23,697 bases of DNA from a virus: IMG/VR virus record IMGVR_UViG_3300046010_006073, positions 1 to 23,697 of that record; one strand, given 5' to 3'. Positions 13,266-20,020 of the stretch are shown here, one piece after another; the stretch's first letter is position 1; every line of letters starts with the position of its first letter. The translations under genes and the position numbers were made by a program. The notes below the pieces were generated by a model. It was not told where the DNA came from and ran no database searches. It saw nothing but the letters and a program-made list of their open reading frames with translations.

Positions 13266-15185
13266 ATGGCGCGCTCTTATATTAAGAAATCCGAGTACTG
13301 GAATAAGAACAAGAAACCAGAAGCTGTTTTGCAAGCTCCAGTAGAGCCAAAACTTGTTGGAGGTTCTTATTTTAACGATATATCAAAAGCTTCAAGAACA
13401 TCTTCTAGCTCATCTTCGACTAAGAGCAGAATACCGGCCAATGGCACTGATAGTAATATTCGTAGATATGCTCTATTGAGCCAAGGGCTACTACCTTTTG
13501 ATTTTTCAAAAGATGGCGTAGATGTTAGAGACTCTATCTTGCTCTGTCAAAAGGCTTATGCAAATGTCGCGATTGTAAGAAACACAATTGATATTGCCAC
13601 TGAATTTGCCAATACAGATATTTATCTTGAGGGCGGTACAGAAAGAAGCAGGGAGTTCTTCAGCAAATGGTTTAAGAAAATCAAACTGTGGAAGATGAAA
13701 GATCAGTATTTCCGCGAATACTACCGCAGCGGAAATATCTTTTATTATCGGATTGATGGTAAGTTCAATGCCGAAGATTTTAAACTTCTTTCAGGTCTCA
13801 GCGAGAACGGGATTGTGAATAATCGCGTCCCTCTTCGCTATATTCTAATTAATCCATACGAGATCGTTGCAAAAATTTCTAGCTCCTTTGCGGAGGCTGT
13901 ATATGAAAAAGTTTTATCTGAGTATGAACTTGAGAGGCTGAAGAACCCAAAAGATGACGCTGACGTTGAGCTTCTAAAAGGGTTTCCTCCAGAAGTTCAG
14001 CAGCAGATCAAGAGCAAGCAATATTTTAGAGACGGGTTAAAGATGAAGCTCGATCCTCAATATTTGCTTTATTCTTTTTACAAAAAACAAGATTACGAGC
14101 CTTTCGCCATTCCTTTCGCCTATCCTGTTTTAGAAGATGTCAATGCAAAGATCGAACTGAAGCATATCGATCAAGCGATTTCCCGCACCGTCGAAAACGT
14201 TATTCTTTTGATTACGATGGGCGCGGAGCCAGATAAGGGCGGAATTAATCCTGCCAATATGACTGCAATGCAAAACCTTTTCATGAGCGAAAGTGTTGGT
14301 CGCGTTCTGGTTTCTGACTATACCACAAGAGCCGAGTTTGTTATTCCTGATCTTAAAAAGGTGGTGGGCGAAGAGAAATATAAGATCTTGAATCAAGATA
14401 TTAAAGAGGGCTTAATGAATGTGCTGCTTGGAGAGGAGAAGTATAATGGTCAAAATGCAAAGATTAGCTTCTTTATGGAGCGTTTGAAAGAAGCGAGAAA
14501 CTCTTTCCTGAATGATGTTCTCCAGCCTGAAATCATCCGCATTTCAAAGGATCTGGGATTCAGAGCTTATCCTACAGCTAAGTTTACTGAGATCGATCTG
14601 AAGGATGAGACTCAGTACATGAGAACAATCTCTCGCTTGATGGAGCTTTCTATCCTTACTCCAGAGCAAGGTATCGAAGCTATTCAAACAGGTAAATTGC
14701 CGGACGCGCGCGCCCTCGCGCCCGCGCAGGAGCAGTTCCTTTCTGAGAGAGAAAAAGGTCACTATAATCCAATTGTTGGTGGTGTTCCAGTTATGCCTTC
14801 TGATGCTCCAGCTACTCCTACCGCAGCCCCAACTAATGGCGTTGCCGGAAGACCCTTGGGCACTCCTAACCAAGCTTCGCGCAAAGATATTCAAGCAGTT
14901 GTTTATGAGGTTGATGCTTTTATGAAAGCTTCCGAAGACTTTGTTGCTGACAAGTTTAAGGTAAAGAAACTATCGAAGCAGCAAAAGCAAAATGTTGTAG
15001 AGTTGTGCAAAAAGGTCGTCGCTTCTTCAGATAGAGAAGCTTGGGTTCCAACCCTGCAAAAGTGTATGGCTAATCTTGATGAAATTGAGAAACTGAAGCC
15101 TTTGCCCCAAGTTTCGCAGACTGCGGATGAATTTTTATTAGAAGAATATTCTGCGGCAATTTTTTATCATTCTGCTGTAAAGTAA
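13266..15185 (+). CDS. Portal protein
   Basis: A 639-residue protein immediately after TerL. The N-terminus is basic and Ser-rich (~35-60). A core with KAYANVAIVRNTIDIATEF and the YREYYRSGNIFYY helix-strand pattern is typical of portals, as are the central KLDPQYLLYSFYKK and EDVNAKIELKHIDQAISRTVENVILLI helices that form the wing and stem. The C-terminus has a Pro/Ala-rich linker (~510-540) and a charged helical tail. An AAAGGA SD is 9 nt before the ATG. Portals form the dodecameric DNA entry ring at one capsid vertex. A weak promoter TTAGAC-16-TAATAT may precede it in the 13202-13265 gap. Family assignment is from position and pattern. Confidence 0.85.
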   Translation: MARSYIKKSEYWNKNKKPEAVLQAPVEPKLVGGSYFNDISKASRTSSSSSSTKSRIPANGTDSNIRRYALLSQGLLPFDFSKDGVDVRDSILLCQKAYANVAIVRNTIDIATEFANTDIYLEGGTERSREFFSKWFKKIKLWKMKDQYFREYYRSGNIFYYRIDGKFNAEDFKLLSGLSENGIVNNRVPLRYILINPYEIVAKISSSFAEAVYEKVLSEYELERLKNPKDDADVELLKGFPPEVQQQIKSKQYFRDGLKMKLDPQYLLYSFYKKQDYEPFAIPFAYPVLEDVNAKIELKHIDQAISRTVENVILLITMGAEPDKGGINPANMTAMQNLFMSESVGRVLVSDYTTRAEFVIPDLKKVVGEEKYKILNQDIKEGLMNVLLGEEKYNGQNAKISFFMERLKEARNSFLNDVLQPEIIRISKDLGFRAYPTAKFTEIDLKDETQYMRTISRLMELSILTPEQGIEAIQTGKLPDARALAPAQEQFLSEREKGHYNPIVGGVPVMPSDAPATPTAAPTNGVAGRPLGTPNQASRKDIQAVVYEVDAFMKASEDFVADKFKVKKLSKQQKQNVVELCKKVVASSDREAWVPTLQKCMANLDEIEKLKPLPQVSQTADEFLLEEYSAAIFYHSAVK

Positions 15186-15188
15186 TAT

Positions 15189-16811
15189 ATGTCTTTTAAA
15201 TACAAAACAAGATTAGACGGGATTTCTTTTGCCTGTCATAAACTTGGGGACACAGATTTTCCACTACTTTCCAAAGCTTCGTTAGACGAGTTAAAAAAAC
15301 TTTCACCCAATATCGACGTAGAGAATAACCCAGACTTACTTGGGGTTTCATTCAATCTTGCTGTCCCGAATATGATCAACAACAATGGCGACGGCATTTC
15401 GGGCGCTACCGCTTCGAAGATCGCCAAGAGATTCCTGCACAAGTATCTCAATATCGAGCATAACAAAAAGAGAGTTGTCGGGCATATTACTAATTATTCC
15501 TTTAACGATTTTAAGGATAACAAGTTTATGAGCGATGACGAGGCCGCTCAAACTCTTGATCCAATTTATCTTTCTGTTGCTGGAGTTATCTATAGAACCG
15601 TTGATAAGTCGTTTACTTCGCTGATGTTGCGTAATTCCGACAAGAATGATAAGTTTAACAATGCTATCTCTGCAAGCTGGGAAATTGGTTTTAGTAGCTA
15701 TTACTTAGCTATCGGGAGTCAGTCGCTTAAAGAAGCGGAAATTGTTACAGACGCGGCCCAAGTTCAAGAGCTTTCTCAGTTCTTAAAAGCTAAAGGTGGT
15801 AGCGGCAAAATGAATGACGGCACTCCAATCTATCGTTTAATTGTTGGAGAGATTTATCCTCTTGGCGGCGGTTTTACGACTAATCCAGCAGCACAAGTTA
15901 ATGGCGTCGTCGCTTTTGACAATGATGCAAGCATTTCGCTCAAAGACTCTGAGAACGATAAAGAAGACGATAAAGAGGAGGAGAATCAAGACATAGAAAC
16001 AAAAGAGTCTTCTGCTGATTTTCAACAAGAAGTTGCCGCCTTCTTGTCGAATAAAAAATCAAATTCCATTTCAGTGATAAAAAATGTAAAAAATATAAAC
16101 CATATGGACTTAGAAAAACTTATTTCAGAACTTAAGTCTGCCCTTTTGGAGAAAAAGTTTGGTGAAGAGGCTGTCGCTTCGATGACCAGCCAATTCGTAG
16201 ACGCCATCAAGCAAAAGGATGCAGAGTATCGCGAGTCTCTGTCCGCAGAGAAAAACGCTAAAGAGCAAGCCGAGAAGCTTTACAAAGAGACTGTCGCCTC
16301 CGTAGAAAGCATCAAGTCAGAGCTTTCCAAGACTCAAGAAGAGCTTAACCAGATCAAGAAAGTTCAAGCTGAAGAGCAAGCTCTTGCTCGCCAAAACGCT
16401 CGCGTAGCTGAACTTGATTCTGCTTTCGATCTTTCTGACGAAGACCGCAAGCTGGTTATCGGTGAAGTCCAAGCTCTTGACGCTTCTGAAGAGGCTTTCG
16501 CTTCTTACAAAGAGAAGTTCAATGTTGTTTGGAAGCACAAGAACAAAGAGGCCATCAAAGCTCAACAGGCTGAAATCGAGAAGAAGATTTCCGAGCAAGT
16601 CGAGGCTCGCCTCAAGGAGGTCAGCAAGGCTTCTACTGTAACCGCAGAGGTTAAAGTTGAAGAGCAGAAGCCCGATGTCGATGCCGCTCTCGAAAGCGCT
16701 AAAGCGACAAACACCGCCCCAGATAGCAAGATCTCTGGCGAACCCAGTCTCCGTGAGAAGTTTGCAAAAGCTTTCTCCCGCGAAAATATTAGCGTAAGCT
16801 ATTCCAAATAA
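15189..16811 (+). CDS. Prohead protease fused to scaffold (capsid assembly protein)
   Basis: A 540-residue fusion. Residues ~1-240 resemble phage prohead proteases (NGDGISGATASKIAKRFLHK ... NIEHNKKRVVGHITNYSF, then DPIYLSVAGVIYRTVDKSF), with H94 and a later Ser as possible catalytic residues. Residues ~250-300 are an acidic, then Asn/Lys-rich linker. Residues 306-540 are a charged coiled coil (Glu/Lys/Ala) typical of scaffold. In this family the protease matures the scaffold after prohead assembly. The scaffold part begins with MDLEKLISELKSALLEKKFG at 16104, and its codons shift towards GC-ending, which suggests a second internal product. No SD precedes the start; it follows portal by three bases. 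Confidence 0.78.
   Translation: MSFKYKTRLDGISFACHKLGDTDFPLLSKASLDELKKLSPNIDVENNPDLLGVSFNLAVPNMINNNGDGISGATASKIAKRFLHKYLNIEHNKKRVVGHITNYSFNDFKDNKFMSDDEAAQTLDPIYLSVAGVIYRTVDKSFTSLMLRNSDKNDKFNNAISASWEIGFSSYYLAIGSQSLKEAEIVTDAAQVQELSQFLKAKGGSGKMNDGTPIYRLIVGEIYPLGGGFTTNPAAQVNGVVAFDNDASISLKDSENDKEDDKEEENQDIETKESSADFQQEVAAFLSNKKSNSISVIKNVKNINHMDLEKLISELKSALLEKKFGEEAVASMTSQFVDAIKQKDAEYRESLSAEKNAKEQAEKLYKETVASVESIKSELSKTQEELNQIKKVQAEEQALARQNARVAELDSAFDLSDEDRKLVIGEVQALDASEEAFASYKEKFNVVWKHKNKEAIKAQQAEIEKKISEQVEARLKEVSKASTVTAEVKVEEQKPDVDAALESAKATNTAPDSKISGEPSLREKFAKAFSRENISVSYSK
16104..16811 (+). CDS. Probable nested scaffold protein (internal in-frame start)
   Basis: ATG at 16104 (residue 306 of the 540-aa frame) would yield a 235-aa coiled-coil scaffold, like lambda Nu3 inside C. 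Upstream bases 16051-16103 are strikingly AT-rich and carry TGTAAAAAATATAAACC, resembling the intergenic leaders before 16849 and 18736. Codon choice changes at this ATG to the GC-ending pattern of the capsid genes. No SD is visible, so the start is inferred from base composition and analogy. Confidence 0.5.
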   Translation: MDLEKLISELKSALLEKKFGEEAVASMTSQFVDAIKQKDAEYRESLSAEKNAKEQAEKLYKETVASVESIKSELSKTQEELNQIKKVQAEEQALARQNARVAELDSAFDLSDEDRKLVIGEVQALDASEEAFASYKEKFNVVWKHKNKEAIKAQQAEIEKKISEQVEARLKEVSKASTVTAEVKVEEQKPDVDAALESAKATNTAPDSKISGEPSLREKFAKAFSRENISVSYSK

Positions 16812-16848
16812 TAAAAAATAACTGTAAACCAAATTAAAGGATAACTAT

Positions 16849-17478
16849 ATGGCAAATCGTCTTCTACCGTTCCGTCAATACGACGAACATGATGTGGTAA
16901 ACATGTACGCCCTTGTTGACGCAGCCGTCAACGAGAACGTAACTGGTGTTGGTACTGGTGATGCTGGCGTCTTCGTTAAAGTTTCCGCTGGTAACTTTGA
17001 CCTCGACCCAGTCTCTTACGCTACCGACTCTTACCTCGGCAAAACTGACTACCCCTTCATTGGGGCTAACTCGTATCCCAAGGTTAATCTGAAGGTTACT
17101 CCTGCCGCCTCTGGCGACTTGACTAACTGCCTTGGTCTTACCCTCCGTCAAACTGCAAAGTTTGATGAGAACGGTGAGAAACTTCTCTATTACCGCCAAA
17201 AGGCTGAAGAGCTTATGTGCGTACTGCCCGGCCAAGCCGTACCAGTCGCTACTCGCGGCATCTTCTCCCTCGGTGCAAACGCTATCGACGGCACTCTGGT
17301 CGTTGGTTCCGGCTTCAAGCTTTCCGCTAACGGCGGCAAAGTTACTGGCTGTCTGCACACTGACGACGGCAAGCTCGGTATCGTTCTCGGCACTGGCTCA
17401 CGCACCACTCTCACCTCAACTGCAAACCTCAGTGACCAATTCCTTGGCAACTTCGCCGTAGTTGGTCTGCGCATGTAA
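16849..17478 (+). CDS. Capsid decoration or minor capsid protein candidate (209 aa)
   Basis: A 209-residue protein, Gly/Thr/Val-rich, beta-like, without a signal or enzyme motif. It lies between scaffold and major capsid protein, with a good SD (AAAGGA) and strongly GC-ending codons like those of the capsid gene, which point to high expression. Its C-terminal part (LVVGSGFKLSANGGKVTGCLHTDDGKLGIVLGTGS...) resembles the beta-tulip-like decoration proteins seen beside HK97-fold capsids. Decoration is the most economical role; a head-fibre or second capsid protein cannot be excluded. Confidence 0.6.
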   Translation: MANRLLPFRQYDEHDVVNMYALVDAAVNENVTGVGTGDAGVFVKVSAGNFDLDPVSYATDSYLGKTDYPFIGANSYPKVNLKVTPAASGDLTNCLGLTLRQTAKFDENGEKLLYYRQKAEELMCVLPGQAVPVATRGIFSLGANAIDGTLVVGSGFKLSANGGKVTGCLHTDDGKLGIVLGTGSRTTLTSTANLSDQFLGNFAVVGLRM

Positions 17479-17497
17479 TAAGAAAGGAACTATCTAA

Positions 17498-18643
17498 ATG
17501 AAAATCACCTTAAAGCGCACTCCAGAACAAGTTGAGCTTATCAAAGCAATGGCTAGCCGTAATCGCACCGTTGCTTATGATGCTCAAGTCGCCCTCGCTG
17601 AATTTATCGGCCCCGTTCTCGCAGAAGTTGTAAACAATGCTCCTACACTGAGCAATCTGTTCACTACCCTGCCTTTCAACGCTGACGATAATCCCAGCAT
17701 CCCACTCGACCTCTACTTCGACATCAATGACGAGGACTACATCACTGTATTCTCGCAGTCAGTAGCTGGCGGTCTGCCCACCAATCAGGTTCTTCCCACC
17801 GTATCGGAGATGAAGATCACCACCTACAGCCTTGACAGCGCACTTTCGTTCGACCGTAAGTACGCCGCCAAGCATCGTATGGATGTTGTCGCTAAGACCT
17901 TCACCCGTATGGCTCAGGAAATCCTCCTGAAGCAAGAGCGCACCTCTGCTAACCTCGTAATGTCAGTTCTCGCTACCGCTGCTACCAATGGCAAGGATCA
18001 CGTTCAACGTGCCAATGCCGCTGGTCGTTTCCTGCTGGCTGACCTGAACGAACTCCTCACCCTCGGCAAGCGTATCAACACCTCTTTTGCCAAGGGTACC
18101 CCTGCTGGCGGCGCTCGCGGTGGTCTGAGCGATCTTCTGGTTTCGCCAGAGATCGTTGAGCAGATCCGCGCTATGGCCTACAACCCAATCAATGTCAAGG
18201 GCTCGCCCTCCGTCTCTTCTGCTGGTAATGGCAGCGAGAACGGTATCGCTGCTCCTGACGAGATGCGTATGGCTGTATACAACAGCGCTGGTATCCCCAG
18301 CTTCTACGGCGTATCTATCCTTGAGTTCAGCGAGATGGGTAAAGGTCAGAAGTTCAATACCATCTTCGACACCGCTGCTGGCTCCGACACCTTCACTAAG
18401 GCTGACGGTTCCACTGGCGCTGCCGCGTTCGATGGTGCGACCGAAGAGATCCTTGTTGGTATCGACCGCTCCCGTGAGTCCCTGCTCCGTGTTGTTGCTA
18501 CTGATCCAGATTCTAGCGCCGAGTTCACCCTCGTTGCTGACGACCAGTACAGCATCCGTCAGAACAAGATCGGCTACTTCGGCTCGATGGAAGAGGGTCG
18601 TATCATCCTCGACACCCGCGCCCTCGTAGGCAAGATCGTCTAA
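17498..18643 (+). CDS. Major capsid protein, HK97-fold
   Basis: A 381-residue protein after the scaffold and decoration genes. Features fit HK97-fold capsids: an N-terminal helical segment (EQVELIKAMASRNRTVAYDAQVALAEF), a central beta region with SVAGGLPTNQVLPTVSEMKITTYSLDSALSFDRKYAAKHRMDVV, a long helix (FTRMAQEILLKQERTSANLVMSVL, residues ~132-157) and a Gly-rich A-domain region near 200-250. An SD (AGAAAGGAA) is 8 nt upstream. Codons are heavily C-ending and the strong terminator at 18659 follows the stop, both expected for the most abundant virion protein. Assignment rests on order and pattern, not on an alignment. Confidence 0.82.
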   Translation: MKITLKRTPEQVELIKAMASRNRTVAYDAQVALAEFIGPVLAEVVNNAPTLSNLFTTLPFNADDNPSIPLDLYFDINDEDYITVFSQSVAGGLPTNQVLPTVSEMKITTYSLDSALSFDRKYAAKHRMDVVAKTFTRMAQEILLKQERTSANLVMSVLATAATNGKDHVQRANAAGRFLLADLNELLTLGKRINTSFAKGTPAGGARGGLSDLLVSPEIVEQIRAMAYNPINVKGSPSVSSAGNGSENGIAAPDEMRMAVYNSAGIPSFYGVSILEFSEMGKGQKFNTIFDTAAGSDTFTKADGSTGAAAFDGATEEILVGIDRSRESLLRVVATDPDSSAEFTLVADDQYSIRQNKIGYFGSMEEGRIILDTRALVGKIV

Positions 18644-18658
18644 GGTTAATGTTTATCA

Positions 18659-18689
18659 AAAACCCGCCTCGAAAGGGGCGGGTTTTTTT
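18659..18689 (+). terminator. Rho-independent terminator after the major capsid gene
   Basis: CCCGCCTC-GAAA-GGGGCGGG (18663-18682) is a perfect 8-bp stem (one T-G pair) with a GNRA tetraloop, preceded by A residues and followed by seven T (18683-18689). It sits just after the capsid stop at 18643. Confidence 0.95.
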
Positions 18690-18735
18690 ATTCTCTATAA
18701 CATAGAAAAGTGTAAAATAAAGAGTATTATCTTAT

Positions 18736-19131
18736 ATGGAAATCTCTACTGGACAAAGTAAGGCTCCTAAGAAAGCCAATTTAATTGATGAAATTAATTC
18801 TATAAAAGATAAGAACTCGCCCGAATACAGAGACAAGATTCGGCAGCTAGAAAAGACTCTAGGTATCACTGAAATTAATATTTTTGGCACTGCTAATCGT
18901 AAGATTTTTGAAGAGAATTTGGATACTATGTCTGACCGTCAAATTCAAAGTCTTGCAAATAAATTAAAAATTGATCCTGCTGGCAGCAGGCCCAATTTAA
19001 AGCAGAGACTGCTTCGTCAATTTGACACGCAAAATGTTGCGAGCAGAGGTTATTTCGTTCCTCAGCCGCAAACTAAACAAGTTTTCTCTGATGAACAGAG
19101 AGAAGAATTAAACAAAGTTTTAAATGGCTAA
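18736..19131 (+). CDS. Small protein with SAP-like segment (131 aa)
   Basis: A 131-residue protein. The N-terminal half is charged and helical. Residues ~64-92 (MSDRQIQSLANKLKIDPAGSRPNLKQRLLRQF) resemble a SAP-type helix-extended-helix DNA-binding motif (L...L..L.I...G.R..L..RL). It starts 16 nt after a TGTAAAATA box (18711-18719) with no SD and overlaps the next gene by 8 nt. It sits between the capsid and adaptor-like genes, so it may contact DNA in the head or act as a head-completion protein. Confidence 0.58.
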   Translation: MEISTGQSKAPKKANLIDEINSIKDKNSPEYRDKIRQLEKTLGITEINIFGTANRKIFEENLDTMSDRQIQSLANKLKIDPAGSRPNLKQRLLRQFDTQNVASRGYFVPQPQTKQVFSDEQREELNKVLNG

Positions 19132-19606
19132 TATCCAAGAAATAGCTAGTGGAATTTTTTATTACGAATTCGACGCTGATACTGGTGAGACTAACATCAG
19201 TATGATTTCTGGTTGGCTACAAGCTAACCTTGGTGAACTTAACAGTCTTGTATACACAGATTATAGCGGCGCTTCTACTGATCTGGGACTAGAGGAGCAA
19301 AACATCCTCAAGCACCTTTATTTGATGCATTATTACAAGAAGAAGTCGCGAAATGCAATTAAGACGATTGGAAGCTCAACTCCAACTAACAACGTCGTTT
19401 CGATTCGTGATGAAGATTCTTCTGTTACTTTCTTGAATGGCAACGAAGTTAGTAAACAGTTTGTTATCTTGTCTAAAGATCACGGTGCTGAATTAAATAG
19501 ATTAGTTCATGCTTACAACTCTTATCAAGGCAAGCCTGTTCAAGTTGTCGCTAAGAATATGGTTGGCGAAGTTTTGAATACTTTAGCAACTGGATCTTTA
19601 ACTTAA
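19124..19606 (+). CDS. Head-tail connector or neck-type protein candidate (160 aa)
   Basis: A 160-residue protein. MISGWLQANLGELNSLVYTDYSG (26-48), an aromatic-rich helix (ILKHLYLMHYYKKKSRNAIKTIG), then NVVSIRDEDSSVTFLNGNEVSKQF and a final helical segment are visible. No enzyme motif is seen. The helix-strand mix, size and position directly after the capsid protein fit head-completion adaptors, but no specific family is recognised. The start overlaps the preceding gene by 8 nt without SD. A terminator-like hairpin follows at 19628. Confidence 0.55.
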   Translation: MANIQEIASGIFYYEFDADTGETNISMISGWLQANLGELNSLVYTDYSGASTDLGLEEQNILKHLYLMHYYKKKSRNAIKTIGSSTPTNNVVSIRDEDSSVTFLNGNEVSKQFVILSKDHGAELNRLVHAYNSYQGKPVQVVAKNMVGEVLNTLATGSLT

Positions 19607-19627
19607 ATTTAATTAAAATTAAAAATC

Positions 19628-19656
19628 AAAAGCGCATCTTTAATGGTGCGCTTTTT
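19628..19656 (+). terminator. Rho-independent terminator
   Basis: AAAAGCGCA and TGCGCTTTT pair around a 10-nt loop (TCTTTAATGG), followed by TTTTT ending at 19656. It lies just after the stop at 19606 and before the next promoter-like TGTAAATTC. Confidence 0.85.
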
Positions 19657-19677
19657 GTGTAAATTCTATTAGCCGCT

Positions 19678-20019
19678 ATGCCTGCCTCCACCTACAATAT
19701 TTCAATCGAAAGGAATGTGGACTTCTGTTTAGTCTTAACTTTGAAGAATGATACTGGAACAGCTATTGATGTCACGAACGCCACAATTGATGCAGAGATT
19801 AAGCAGGATTATTACTTTCCAAATATCGCAACTTTCACAGTAACCAAAGTCACGCCAGCTTCCGGTCTAATTAAACTTACATTGAGCGCGGCACAAACTG
19901 CCGCTCTTCATCCTGGTCCTTTGAAGTATGATGTTCTTGTAAAATATGCTGATGGAACAATTCAAAAAATATTAAAAGGAACGGTATCAGTAGATACTAA
20001 TATTTCAACGCTTTCATAA
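19678..20019 (+). CDS. Beta-sandwich virion protein, BppU-N-like (113 aa)
   Basis: A 113-residue protein with the pattern ISIERNVDFCLVLTLKNDTGTAIDVTNATIDAEI...FTVTKVTPASGLIKLTLSAAQTAAL...YDVLVKYADGTIQKILKGTVSV. This corresponds to an Ig-like beta sandwich common in small phage baseplate or fibre-associated proteins (BppU N-terminal type, R.DF.L.L...GtpiDLtg). It lies one base before the fibre gene, so it probably attaches that fibre or sits near it. No SD is seen; a TGTAAATTC box is 12 nt upstream. Confidence 0.65.
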   Translation: MPASTYNISIERNVDFCLVLTLKNDTGTAIDVTNATIDAEIKQDYYFPNIATFTVTKVTPASGLIKLTLSAAQTAALHPGPLKYDVLVKYADGTIQKILKGTVSVDTNISTLS

Positions 20020-20020
20020 T

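Noticed and set aside
17132-18629. Ser/Pro/Leu-rich + strand frames (17132-17461, 18156-18629) and - strand frames within the capsid genes
   Set aside because: They are shadows produced by strong codon bias in the decoration-like and major capsid genes, with no independent start signals.
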